From Brevundimonas sp. SH203 (GTDB lineage Bacteria > Pseudomonadota > Alphaproteobacteria > Caulobacterales > Caulobacteraceae), in the NCBI RefSeq assembly GCF_002157625.1, contig NZ_BDMM01000003.1, positions 124,001 to 188,000 of the forward strand: 64,000 nt of DNA. Reading direction: 5' to 3'. The stretch's first letter is position 1; every line of letters starts with the position of its first letter. Positions 38,351 through 52,733 of this stretch are shown one piece after another. The notes under the pieces were generated by a model. It did no database searches. It was not told the DNA's origin and saw only the letters and a list, made by a program, of their open reading frames with translations. Position numbers and translations under genes: made by a program.

Positions 38351-39820
38351 TCACGGCAGGGCCATGACGACGGATTTGGATTCGAGGTAGGCGTCCAGAA
38401 CGTCCGGGCCGTTCTCGCGCCCGAGGCCGGAGCGTTTCATGCCGCCGAAGGGGAAGGCCGGGTCGGCCGACAGAATGCAGTTCACGAACACGGTCCCGGC
38501 CTCCAGCTCGGCCGCCGCCCGGTGCGCCGTGCCCAGATCGCGGGTCCAGATGTGGGCGGCCAGGCCGTAGTCGCTGTCGTTGGCCAGGGCGACCGCCTCT
38601 TCGAAGGTGTCGAAGGGGGTGACGGCCAGGACCGGCCCGAACACCTCCTCGCGCGCGATCTCGGCGTCCGGCGGCACGTCGCGCAGGACGGTGGGCGGAT
38701 AGAAATGCCCGCCCTCAGGCGCGGCGGGCGCATCCCCATGACGCTGGATGCCCGACGCCAGGGCCCGATCGACGAAGCCTGCGACCCGGTCATACTGACG
38801 ACGGCTGATCAACGGCCCCAGCTGGGCGCCGCGATCCGAACTGACGCCCATCGGCAGGGCCGCCGCCGTCGCCGCCAACCCATCCAGCACCGCCTCGTAG
38901 ATGGAGCGATGCGCGTAAAGCCGCGTGCCCGCATAGCAGACCTGTCCCGAGTTGAAGAAACAGCCGAAGGCCGCCTCGGGGATGGCCTTGGCCAGATCGG
39001 CGTCCGCACAGAGGATCGAGGGCGACTTGCCGCCCAGCTCCAGAGTCACCCGCTTCAGGTCCGGGACCGAGGCGGACAGCACCGCCTGCCCCGTCCGGGT
39101 CGATCCGGTGAAGGCGACCTTGGCGACGCCGGGATGGGCGGCCAGCCGCGCGCCGACCTCGCCGCCGCCGGTCACGACCGACAGCACGCCCGGCGGCAGT
39201 CCGGCCTGAAGCGCCAGCTCGGCCAGACGCAGGGCCGACAGGCTGGTTTCCGGCGCGGGCTTCAGCACCACCGTGCATCCCGCCGCCAGGGCCGGGGCGA
39301 TCTTCCACATCGACAGCACCAGCGGGAAGTTCCACGGCGTGATCGCCGCCACGACGCCCACCGGCTCGCGCCGCGTATAGACATGGTGGCCGCCCGGCGT
39401 GGCCGACAGGGCGCCCGCCCGCCCTTGAATCTTGGACGGCCAGCCCGCATAGGCTCTCAGCCAGCCGACGGTCGCGGGGATGTCGATGGTCTCGGCCATG
39501 CCGATCGGCTTGCCCGCATCCAGCGCCTCCAGCGCGGCGAGACGCGGCAGGTCGGCCTCGATGGCGTCGGCGAACCTGTGCAGCAGGGCCTCGCGCTGAA
39601 GCGGGATCAGGTCGCGCCAAGCCGGCGATTTCAGCGTCGCCCGCGCGCCCTCCACGATGGCGTCCAGGTCCGAAGCCGACGCCTCCGGGATCTGGGCGAA
39701 GACTTCGGCGCGTGACGGATCTTCATCGTCAAAGGCGTGGGTCGTCGCCAGAGCGTCCCCTCCGGCCCGGAGCGTCAGCTCCGGCAGCGACAGATCGTCG
39801 AAACCCTGTATTCCGGCCAT
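38351..39820 (-). CDS. Aldehyde dehydrogenase (NAD+)
   Basis: 489 residues from ATG 39820, with AAGGAGG eight bases upstream. The frame is open further up but there it is antisense-like and overlaps the AraC gene. Conserved parts are ITPWNFPLVLSMWKIAPALAAG, KVAFTGSTRTGQAV, LELGGKSPSI with the general-base Glu, FFNSGQVCYAG with the nucleophile Cys, and EEVFGPVLAV. It would turn the pathway aldehyde into the acid that the ligase at 30941 activates. It shares one base with the AraC stop, so it is translated in step with its regulator. Confidence 0.94.
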   Translation of the reverse strand: MAGIQGFDDLSLPELTLRAGGDALATTHAFDDEDPSRAEVFAQIPEASASDLDAIVEGARATLKSPAWRDLIPLQREALLHRFADAIEADLPRLAALEALDAGKPIGMAETIDIPATVGWLRAYAGWPSKIQGRAGALSATPGGHHVYTRREPVGVVAAITPWNFPLVLSMWKIAPALAAGCTVVLKPAPETSLSALRLAELALQAGLPPGVLSVVTGGGEVGARLAAHPGVAKVAFTGSTRTGQAVLSASVPDLKRVTLELGGKSPSILCADADLAKAIPEAAFGCFFNSGQVCYAGTRLYAHRSIYEAVLDGLAATAAALPMGVSSDRGAQLGPLISRRQYDRVAGFVDRALASGIQRHGDAPAAPEGGHFYPPTVLRDVPPDAEIAREEVFGPVLAVTPFDTFEEAVALANDSDYGLAAHIWTRDLGTAHRAAAELEAGTVFVNCILSADPAFPFGGMKRSGLGRENGPDVLDAYLESKSVVMALP

Positions 39821-40692
39821 CAAGCGGCCTCCTTGCCGCGCCGGCGATAATCGCTCGGCGTCTCCTGGAAATGTTGGCGGTAGGCCCGCGTGAAATGGCT
39901 CTGGCTCTTGAAGCCCAGATTGTCGGCGATCTGCGCCATCGACAGTTCCGACCCGCTCAGCAGGAACCGCGCCCGGTCCAGCTTGGTCCGCATCACGAAC
40001 TGATGCGGCGTCGTGCCCGTCGCGCGCCGGAAGACGCGGCAGAAGTGCGAGGGCGTCAGCCCGGCGGCCGCCGACATCTCCTCCAGACTGTGATCCGCCT
40101 CCGGCGCCTTCTTGATCTGGTCCATCACCGTATGCAGCCGGAACGACGAACTGGCCGAACTGGGGATCAGCGGCGCCTGTCCCCGATCGGCGCCGCGCAG
40201 AACGTGAGACGTCAGGGCGGTCATCAGGGTCGCGACATAGCCGTCCCTCTCGGCCGAATCCGGCGCATAGAGTTCCGACAGCACCTGCCGCGTCAGGGCG
40301 GCGCCCAGATTGTCCGAAAAGGCGAAACGAAGCTGCTGGAACCGCGCCGACTGCGGCGAGGCGTTCAACAGATGCGGCGCCAGGCTCAGCGTGACCGTGT
40401 CCAGCTCGCCGTCGACGCGCCAGCGCGACGCCATCCCGGCCGGCACGATGGTCGCGTCGCCGGGCATGGAGCTGTTGTCCGTCCAGCCGTCCCGGTCCCA
40501 GGTCTTCACCGGCTTGCCGCCGATATGCATGACGAAGACCGGCGTGGGCAGGGGCGGCAGGGCGTAGTTGCCGACGAACCGCCGCCAGCGCGACAGCCGC
40601 CACCCCTCGGCCGGCCCGCCCAGGGCGATATCGGGCGTATCGCACAGGGTATCGCTGATGATCGCTTCGGTCGCCCAGTCATCGTCCGCCAT
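39820..40692 (-). CDS. AraC family transcriptional regulator
   Basis: 290 residues with an N-terminal ligand region and a C-terminal double helix-turn-helix (SLEEMSAAAGLTPSHFCRVFRRATGTTPHQFVMRTKLDRARFLLSGSELSMAQIADNLGFKSQSHFTRAYRQHFQETPSDYRR). It is embedded between the P450 and aldehyde dehydrogenase genes (10-base gap and TGATG overlap). It is the only regulator in the alkyl/terpenoid island. The 17-base motif in both control regions of the island is its probable target, by inference. Confidence 0.93.
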   Translation of the reverse strand: MADDDWATEAIISDTLCDTPDIALGGPAEGWRLSRWRRFVGNYALPPLPTPVFVMHIGGKPVKTWDRDGWTDNSSMPGDATIVPAGMASRWRVDGELDTVTLSLAPHLLNASPQSARFQQLRFAFSDNLGAALTRQVLSELYAPDSAERDGYVATLMTALTSHVLRGADRGQAPLIPSSASSSFRLHTVMDQIKKAPEADHSLEEMSAAAGLTPSHFCRVFRRATGTTPHQFVMRTKLDRARFLLSGSELSMAQIADNLGFKSQSHFTRAYRQHFQETPSDYRRRGKEAA

Positions 40693-40702
40693 GTTCGCTT
40701 CC

Positions 40703-41949
40703 TCAAGCCGGGACCAGCCTGGTATCCAGGTTCTTCAGTCCGTTGATGAAGTTCGATCTGAAACGGCGCGGTTGTGCAACGACTTCGAACCGGCTGACCC
40801 GCTCGCCCAGCAGCCGGAACGCCACCCGCAACTGCATCTCCGCCAGGCGGGAACCGACGCAGACGTGCTGGCCCGACCCGAAGCCGACATGGGCGACGCC
40901 CTTGCGCGTCACGTCGAAACGGTCGGCGTCCTCGAACACCGTCTCGTCGCGATTGCCCGAGGCGTAGAACAGCACGACCTTGTCGCCCTTGCGGATCGCC
41001 TGGCCGCCGATCACCGTGTCCTGCGTCGCCGTGCGCCGCATATGGATGACCGGGCTGGCGTGCCGCACCATCTCGGCGGTCGCGGTCTTCAGCAGCTCCG
41101 GCTCAGCCCGCAGGCGATCCCATTGCGACGGGTCGTTCGACAGGGCCAGTATGGTGTGGCTGAGGGAGTTGCGGGTGGTCTCGTTGCCGCCCACCAGCAC
41201 CAGGATCAGATTGCCGATGAAGTCGCGAAACTGCGTCGGCTGGCCGTCGATCTCGGCATTGGCCAGCAGGCTGGCGATGTCGGGGCCGGGCTGGGCGCGA
41301 CGCGCCTCGAACAACTGCTGACCGAAGGCGAAGAACTCGCCCATGATCGCACCCATGGCTTCCGGCGACTGGCGGAACTCGGGGTCGTCCTCGCCGACGA
41401 AGGCGTTGGTCCAGCGATACAGGTCCAGCCAGTCCTCCGACGGCAGGCCCAGAAGCTCGGCCAGGGTCAGCAGCGGCAGGGGCGCGGACAGCCGGGGCAC
41501 CAGATCGACGGCCTCGCCCAGCGGAATCTCGTCCAGCAGGCGACGCGCCCGCGCCTCGATCCGCGCCTCGATGTCGCCCAGGCGCACCGGCGACAGAGCC
41601 GGCATGATCACCTTGCGATACTGGGTGTGGGTGGGCGGATCGATGGAGATGAAGGGGATGCCGACGGCGGAATCCCCCGCCCCCGTCAGCCCGACCTCGT
41701 TCTCGTTGAAGATGCGGTGCCCGCCGTTGGCGTAGGCCGACGAGAACAGCAACGGCTGTTTGGACACCTCGACGATGTCCGCATGGCGCGTCACCGCCCA
41801 GAATCCGGCCCCGTCCGTCTCGGGATTCCAGTGGACCGGGTCTTCGCGGCGCAGGGCCGCGAAGACGTCGTGAGGCATATGGTCGACATAGAGGTCGGGG
41901 TTCTTCAGGTCGGGACCATCGACCCCCGGCGTGTGGGCGAGCGCGCTCA

Positions 41950-41950
<1 letters not shown>
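40703..41950 (-). CDS. Cytochrome P450 (bacterial class I)
   Basis: 415 residues from ATG 41950, which shares its A with the receptor stop. The I-helix is LILVLVGGNETTRNSL, the ExxR helix EMVRHASPVIHMRRTA, and the heme loop GFGSGQHVCVG with Cys364 as thiolate ligand. GFWAVTRHADIVEVSKQPLLFSS and PFISIDPPTHTQYRKVIMPALSP resemble CYP108/CYP124/CYP125/CYP153-like enzymes that hydroxylate alkyl chains, terpenoids or sterol side chains. Electrons would come from the ferredoxin and reductase encoded downstream. Which group it belongs to needs a tree. Confidence 0.94.
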
Positions 41951-44190
<2,240 letters not shown>

Positions 44191-44598
44191 GTCATTCTCC
44201 TCCCAAAGGATCAAAGGCCGTGTTTCGACCCGTTCTTATTGACCCTGACGCTAGGTCGGATTTCCCCCGCTGGCTTTGCCCCCGCTTGCTTCACAATTTG
44301 ACGATTCTTGCGGTGTGTTCGCGCGCTCGGACATGGGGTTTTCGGCGGTCTGAGAGAGACCTCTCTGATCGGCGAATGCCTCTTGGGCGAAACCTGGCCC
44401 GGAGTTTCCTCACCGCCTCCGGCGCGGTCGACAACACCTTCTACAGCCAGAAAACCTTGTCATTCGCCCACCCCCTGCGGTGCTTTCATGCCAGAGCAGA
44501 GGCGGTATGGTTGGCGGCGACTGTCTGACGGTTGGCCCATCAGGGTAAGCACGGCCGACGCCGGTTAAGCTGACAGCGCTCGAAGAAGGACTTTGATT
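44191..44598. other. 408-base divergent control region
   Basis: It separates the P450-operon receptor (minus) from the oxoprolinase operon (plus). It holds the 17-base shared motif at 44296 and a small inverted repeat AGAGAG-AC-CTCTCT at 44353-44366. GAAGAAGGA at 44582-44590 is the ribosome site of the oxoprolinase gene. No tRNA, small gene or terminator was recognised. Confidence 0.6.
44296..44312. promoter_or_regulatory. Shared 17-base motif, copy B (ATTTGACGATTCTTGCG)
   Basis: It differs from copy A (30818) by one base. Both copies have the same orientation toward a minus-strand operon and lie at similar distance from its first start (105 and 127 bases). Confidence 0.55.
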
Positions 44599-48234
<3,636 letters not shown>

Positions 48235-48287
48235 GGCTTTCGCCGCCGACCGAAGCACGCGATCCTTTCTGCAGAGGGGGATGAACC

Positions 48288-49034
48288 ATGCTGGTGCTTA
48301 TTGGAATCGCGGTGGTGGTCGCGGGCTTCGTCGCCCGGATCAATCCGCTGGTCGTCATTCTGGCGGCCGCCATCACGACGGGGGTGCTGGCGGCGGTCGG
48401 TCCCGGCGTCGACGCCCGCGACCTGGTGACGGCCGGGATCGACACGATCAGCCGGTTTGGAAAGGCGTTCAACGACAACCGATACTTCCACATCACCTGG
48501 CTGGTGCTGCCGGTCATCGGATTGCTGGAGCGCGCCGGGCTGCAAGAAAGGGCGCGTGATCTCGTCACCCAGGTCAAGGCGGCGACCGCCGGGCGATTGA
48601 TGTTCACCTATCTGGTCGTCCGGCAGGCGACCTCGGCCCTTGGCCTGACCTCCCTGGGCGGCCATCCGCAGATGGTGCGTCCGCTGATCGCGCCGATGGC
48701 CGAAGGCGCCGCGGAGACCGAGCATGGCCCGCTGACGAACAAGGCGCGCTTCCGCATTCGCAGCATGGCGGCCGGCACCGACAATATCGGCCTGTTCTTC
48801 GGCGAGGACATCTTCATCGCCATCGGCTCCATCGTCCTGATCGTCGCCTTCCTGGAGCAGGCCGGGGTGCGGGTCGAGGCTCTGCACGTCTCCCTTTGGG
48901 CCATTCCCACCGCCATCGTCGCCCTGCTGGTTCACGGCGGGCGCCTGCTGATGTTCGACCGGCAGATCGGCAAGGACATGGCCGTCCCGGATGCCGCGGA
49001 CGACACGCAGCCCGAGCCGGAAATCGGTCGATGA
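48288..49034 (+). CDS. DUF969 membrane protein, putative 5-oxoproline transporter subunit
   Basis: 248 residues, mostly hydrophobic, with about five membrane segments. Conserved DUF969 parts: RFGKAFNDNRYFHITWLVLPVIGLLERAGLQERARDLV, LTSLGGHPQMVRPLIAPMAEGAAE and TDNIGLFFGEDIFIAIG. DUF969 and DUF979 genes are always paired and, in published comparative work on 5-oxoprolinases, cluster with oxoproline genes and were proposed as its carrier. Here they follow an oxoprolinase by 53 bases. The stop overlaps DUF979 in an ATGA. Confidence 0.9.
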   Translation: MLVLIGIAVVVAGFVARINPLVVILAAAITTGVLAAVGPGVDARDLVTAGIDTISRFGKAFNDNRYFHITWLVLPVIGLLERAGLQERARDLVTQVKAATAGRLMFTYLVVRQATSALGLTSLGGHPQMVRPLIAPMAEGAAETEHGPLTNKARFRIRSMAAGTDNIGLFFGEDIFIAIGSIVLIVAFLEQAGVRVEALHVSLWAIPTAIVALLVHGGRLLMFDRQIGKDMAVPDAADDTQPEPEIGR

Positions 49035-49996
49035 TCACCCTCGAACACGCCTATGTCGCGACCGGACTGATGTTCGCCGCCTTTTCGGTCCTCAGCCTGC
49101 GCGATCCGCTCAACCCGACCCGGTTCCGCAGCGTCCTGTTGTGGGGGCTGATCGCCGTTTCCCTGCTGTTCGGCTCGTGGCTGGGCGATTTCGGCAACGG
49201 CCTCCTGGTCATCGCCCTGGTCGTGATCGGCGCGATGGGCAGGCTTGGCGTCGGCAAGCCCGTCACGACCACGGCGGAACAACGCCAGGCCAGCGCGTCA
49301 CGTCGGCGCAACGCCCTGTTCGCGCCCGCCCTGATGGTGCCTCTGGTCGCTGTCGGCGGGACGCTTCTGGCCAAATACACGCCGGTCGGAGCCGGGCTGA
49401 TCTCTCCCGTGCAAACCACCCTGATTTCGCTGGGCCTGGGCTGTGTCGCCGCCTTGGTCGTCGCCATGGTCTGGTTTCGACCGCCGGTCATGGCGCCGGT
49501 CCAGGAGGGGCGTCGACTGATGGATTCCATCGGCTGGGCCGCCCTCCTGCCGCAGATGCTGGCCTCGCTGGGCGCGGTGTTTCTCGCCGCAGACGTGGGC
49601 CAGGTCGTCGGCGATCTGGTGTCGCAGGTCATGCCGATGACCTCGGCCTTCCTCGCCGTCCTGGCCTATTGCATCGGCATGGCTCTGTTCACCGTCATCA
49701 TGGGCAACGCCTTCGCCGCCTTCCCGGTCATGACCGCCGCCATCGGCCTGCCGATCGTGGTCCACAAGTTCGGCGGCGACCCGGCGATCGTCTGCGCCAT
49801 AGGCATGCTGGCGGGTTTCTGCGGAACGCTGATGACGCCGATGGCGGCGAACTTCAACGTCGTGCCCGCCAATCTGCTCGAACTGCCGGATCGCAATGCG
49901 CCCCTGAACGGGGTCATCCGCGCCCAACTGCCCACGGCCGCCCTCATGCTCGCGGCCAATATCCTGCTGATGTACTTCCTCGCCTTCCGGTTCTGA
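49031..49996 (+). CDS. DUF979 membrane protein, partner of DUF969
   Basis: 321 residues from ATG 49031 (four-base overlap with DUF969), with nine or so membrane segments. Conserved parts: LRDPLNPTRFRSVLLWGLIAVSLLFGSWL, LLPQMLASLGAVFLAADVGQVVGDLV, MALFTVIMGNAFAAFPVMTAAIGLPIVVHKFGGDPA and GFCGTLMTPMAANFNVVPANLLEL. With DUF969 it should form one inner-membrane carrier. The substrate, 5-oxoproline, is inferred from the operon. Confidence 0.9.
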   Translation: MITLEHAYVATGLMFAAFSVLSLRDPLNPTRFRSVLLWGLIAVSLLFGSWLGDFGNGLLVIALVVIGAMGRLGVGKPVTTTAEQRQASASRRRNALFAPALMVPLVAVGGTLLAKYTPVGAGLISPVQTTLISLGLGCVAALVVAMVWFRPPVMAPVQEGRRLMDSIGWAALLPQMLASLGAVFLAADVGQVVGDLVSQVMPMTSAFLAVLAYCIGMALFTVIMGNAFAAFPVMTAAIGLPIVVHKFGGDPAIVCAIGMLAGFCGTLMTPMAANFNVVPANLLELPDRNAPLNGVIRAQLPTAALMLAANILLMYFLAFRF

Positions 49997-49997
49997 C

Positions 49998-51032
49998 ATG
50001 CCCCAGATCGACGCCGCGCTCGCTTCCCGCTTCGCCTCTACCGCCCTTGGCCATGTGATGCGTGAATATCCGAACATCATCCAGCATGTGCTGACCGGCC
50101 CTCAGGACGCGCGAACGCCGCGTGATCTGCATCCGATCTTCTTCGGCAGCTTCGACTGGCATTCCTGCGTTCACGGTTGGTGGACCCTGTTCACCCTGTA
50201 TCGCCTCCACCCCGACATGGCGGAAGCGGACGAGATCCGCGCCAGGGCCGACAGCCTGTTCACGCCCGAAAACGTCGCTGGCGAGATGGCCTATCTGGCC
50301 CGTCCCGAATCGCGAGGGTTCGAACGGCCCTACGGCTGGGCCTGGCTGCTGATGCTCGCCGCCGAGCTCGGTCGCCATGAAACGGATGAAGGCCGCCGCT
50401 GGTTCGCGGCCGTGCGACCGCTTGCCCAGGTCTTTGTCGAACGCTTCAAGGCCTTCCTGCCTCTGGCGGATTATCCCATCCGTGTCGGCGTCCATTCCAA
50501 CACGGCCTTCGCCCTTCGTCTGACGCTGGATTACGCCGACGCCCACGATGCGGATTTGGCCGCCTTGTGTCGCAAGGCCGCTCTGCAATGGCATTCAAGC
50601 GACCGCGACTGCCAGGCGTGGGAACCGTCGCAAGACGAGTTTCTGTCGCCCGCCCTTATGGAGGCGGAGTTGATGCGGCGCGTTCTGCCGGCCGCCGAAT
50701 ACCGCGTCTGGTTCGCCGCCTTCCTGCCGCGCCTGGCGGAAAACGAACCCTCGACCCTGCTGTCGCCCGCCCGCGTCAGCGATCGCACCGACGGCAAGAT
50801 CGCCCATCTGGACGGCCTGAACCTGAGCCGGGCCTGGTGCTGGCGAGCGATCGCCTCATCCCAACCGGCCTCCGACCCGCTGCACGCCATCGCGACCGAC
50901 GCCGCGCAACGCCATCTCGACGCCGCCCTTCCCCACGTCACCGGCGACTATATGGGCGAACACTGGCTGGCCAGCTTCGCCCTCCTGGCGCTCCTGCAGT
51001 CTTCTGGCCCGTTGAAGGCAACTAAAAACTGA
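49998..51032 (+). CDS. DUF2891 family protein of unknown function
   Basis: 344 residues, no signal peptide or membrane helix, one base after the DUF979 stop. The family mark DLHPIFFGSFDWHSCVHGWWTLFTLYRLHPDM is at about 45-76. Further aromatic/His motifs are FERPYGWAWLLMLAAELG, RVGVHSNTAFALRLTLDYA and DFLSP-like QDEFLSPALMEAELMRRVLP, ending in GEHWLASFALLAL. Repeated helix pairs suggest an alpha/alpha toroid. No catalytic role is known to me. The operon links it to 5-oxoproline or N-terminal pyroglutamyl compounds. Confidence 0.88.
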   Translation: MPQIDAALASRFASTALGHVMREYPNIIQHVLTGPQDARTPRDLHPIFFGSFDWHSCVHGWWTLFTLYRLHPDMAEADEIRARADSLFTPENVAGEMAYLARPESRGFERPYGWAWLLMLAAELGRHETDEGRRWFAAVRPLAQVFVERFKAFLPLADYPIRVGVHSNTAFALRLTLDYADAHDADLAALCRKAALQWHSSDRDCQAWEPSQDEFLSPALMEAELMRRVLPAAEYRVWFAAFLPRLAENEPSTLLSPARVSDRTDGKIAHLDGLNLSRAWCWRAIASSQPASDPLHAIATDAAQRHLDAALPHVTGDYMGEHWLASFALLALLQSSGPLKATKN

Positions 51033-51232
51033 GACCCGTCTGAAGCAGTGCGATGGGCCCGCAATCGACCCTATCGCGGTTGATCGCCGTACAATCAAGC
51101 CAGGAATTATGGGTTTATTTACTCGTAGAAGTTGCTTTACACGATGTGGGTGAAAACTTAGGGGCGTAGTGTGAACCGACGGAGGGCGTCGATCGTCGAG
51201 GTTGGTCGTCTCTTGATCGGTGAACCGCGCAA

Positions 51233-51246
51233 GCAGTTCGAACTGC
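51233..51246. promoter_or_regulatory. Perfect 14-base palindrome GCAGTTCGAACTGC upstream of nuclease gene
   Basis: It lies 37 bases before the nuclease start, in a 251-base noncoding gap (51033-51283) that is AT-richer than its surroundings. It does not match the alphaproteobacterial SOS box, GTTC-N7-GTTC. An operator, or a site read by a module protein, are both possible. Confidence 0.5.
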
Positions 51247-51283
51247 AACGTAACACTGGGGCCAGGTTTGGAGGCGCTTGGGG

Positions 51284-52054
51284 ATGACGATGAGTGAGGC
51301 CGCCCTGACCGACAACCTGCAGGCGCTGTTCTCAAAGATGCAGGCCCTTGAACCCGCGCCGATCACGCACCGCCTTGCGCGCTTTTTCGAGGACTGGCGC
51401 TCGCTCCAGCGCGCATCCGTCTCGAATGGAATGGAGACGGCCGTTGCGCCGGTCGCGGATGCGGACGCGCTCCGGTGCATGTTCGAACGGCTGCGGCCGC
51501 TGCTGGACCAGAATCACCGTTCCGCAGCGGACCTCAACATCTGGGCGGTGAGCCGCCTGGGAACCGATGAGATACGCACGTCCGCCGTTCTGGCGTGGTT
51601 TCTCGACCCTTCCGGCTCCCACGGGGAAGGTCGGTTGTTCGCCGATGCCCTGTGGTCCGCAGTAGGCGCCGATCTCGGCTTCAATCTGCGGAACCTGCGG
51701 CGGACAGCGACCGAGGTTTGTCCGTTGGCCGATGCGGCCGATCGGGTGGACGTCGTGCTTGAGGGCGATGACTTCGCCGTCTTCATTGAGGTGAAGATTT
51801 ATGCCGGGCTGCAGCCCGCCCAGCTTGAGCGGTACGCGGCTGCCGCCGAGCGCTCGGCGTCGTTGCGCGACAAGGCGCATGCCGCCTTGATCTATCTGGC
51901 GCCCTATCCGACCAGATTGCCGTCCGAACGGTGTCGGTGGCTGTCATGGCGAAGCCTCGCGCGCGCCTTCCGTCTAGCCGCCGAAAAAAGCGGCACGCCG
52001 TTCGTCCGCCAGGCTACCGACCAATTCGCTCAACATATCGAAAGACTCCGCTGA
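51284..52054 (+). CDS. PD-(D/E)XK nuclease superfamily protein
   Basis: 256 residues from ATG 51284 (GGAGG nine bases upstream). The N-terminal 85 residues are helical. LGTDEIRTSAVLAWFLDPSGSHGEGRLFADAL (about 92-123), with Glu106, precedes the catalytic core DRVDVVLEGDDFAVFIEVKIYAGLQPAQLERY. The metal residues Asp156, Glu169 and Lys171 are intact, so an active nuclease is expected. The pattern matches PDDEXK_4-like proteins, often found alone or in defence loci. It is followed after two bases by an unknown gene. DNA cleavage is inferred from the motif; target and trigger are not known. Confidence 0.85.
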   Translation: MTMSEAALTDNLQALFSKMQALEPAPITHRLARFFEDWRSLQRASVSNGMETAVAPVADADALRCMFERLRPLLDQNHRSAADLNIWAVSRLGTDEIRTSAVLAWFLDPSGSHGEGRLFADALWSAVGADLGFNLRNLRRTATEVCPLADAADRVDVVLEGDDFAVFIEVKIYAGLQPAQLERYAAAAERSASLRDKAHAALIYLAPYPTRLPSERCRWLSWRSLARAFRLAAEKSGTPFVRQATDQFAQHIERLR

Positions 52055-52056
52055 AC

Positions 52057-52629
52057 ATGAGCTCGCCCGAACTGGATCGTCTGATCGTTGAACATATCGC
52101 GGACCTCGACAGCGCCGCGACGCGCATCGATCTCATCGAAGAGCGCATCTGGAAGGCCCACGCCGAAGCGCTCGAAGACTGGTCGCGCGCCATGGGATGG
52201 GGCGGCGACTTCGATATCGAGGACGACCTCATTGCGGCGCCCGCACACTGGGAGGTCGACGAAAGCAAACAGGCCTGGTTCGAAATTGACTTCGGCCCCG
52301 AGGACGATGAACTCGGGCTCCATTTCAATCTCATGCGGCTCACGGGAGCGGGCGGACGAGTGTGCCTGAGGTTTGGATACAACGGTCTGCGAAAACCTTG
52401 GAAGGCTGCTGCGCGCCAGCACGCAGAGGCGCTGCAGCAGTTCGGGTTCGTGATGACGCCCTATGCCGATTTCTACACCGACTGCACGCCGGTCTTCACC
52501 AACATGATCGAGGCTGTCGAAAGCGGCGACTTCAGTCCGGCGACCGACCCGCTGCGAGCGGCGCTGGATCGCGCCAAGGCCGCCGAGCCGACCTTCACCG
52601 CCATCCTCAAACAGCTGAAGGCGATCTGA
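52057..52629 (+). CDS. Hypothetical acidic protein, partner of PD-(D/E)XK gene
   Basis: 190 residues from ATG 52057, two bases after the nuclease stop. I recognise no family. It is acidic, with no signal or membrane segment: an N-terminal helical stretch (SSPELDRLIVEHIADLDSAATRIDLIEERIWKAHAEALEDW), a strand-rich middle with WFEIDFGPEDDELGLHFNLMRL, then CLRFGYNGLRKPWKAAARQHAEALQQFG and a helical end. An acidic protein coupled to a nuclease could inhibit, target or sense for it. None of this is proven. Confidence 0.75.
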   Translation: MSSPELDRLIVEHIADLDSAATRIDLIEERIWKAHAEALEDWSRAMGWGGDFDIEDDLIAAPAHWEVDESKQAWFEIDFGPEDDELGLHFNLMRLTGAGGRVCLRFGYNGLRKPWKAAARQHAEALQQFGFVMTPYADFYTDCTPVFTNMIEAVESGDFSPATDPLRAALDRAKAAEPTFTAILKQLKAI

Positions 52630-52678
52630 GCGGTCCCGCCTGGAAGACCGCAGCCTAAATCAGAAGCTGCGATTTCAC

Positions 52679-52708
52679 GAAGCCCCCGGCCATCGACCTG
52701 GGGGCTTC
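52679..52708. terminator. Strong hairpin terminator between convergent genes
   Basis: GAAGCCCCC pairs perfectly with GGGGGCTTC over a 12-base loop in the gap between the acidic-protein gene (plus) and the hybrid kinase (minus). It can act on both strands, though T-runs are weak. Confidence 0.7.
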
Positions 52709-52733
52709 GCTTGATCGTCGGATCGAGGCGTCC

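Noticed and set aside
38351..40645. A single 764-residue protein extending the aldehyde dehydrogenase upstream
   Set aside because: The first 275 residues are an antisense-like frame over the AraC gene. ATG 39820 has a strong ribosome site and starts at the proper family N-terminus.
51233..51246. SOS (LexA) box before the nuclease
   Set aside because: The alphaproteobacterial box is GTTC-N7-GTTC. This palindrome has GTTCGAAC without the spacing.
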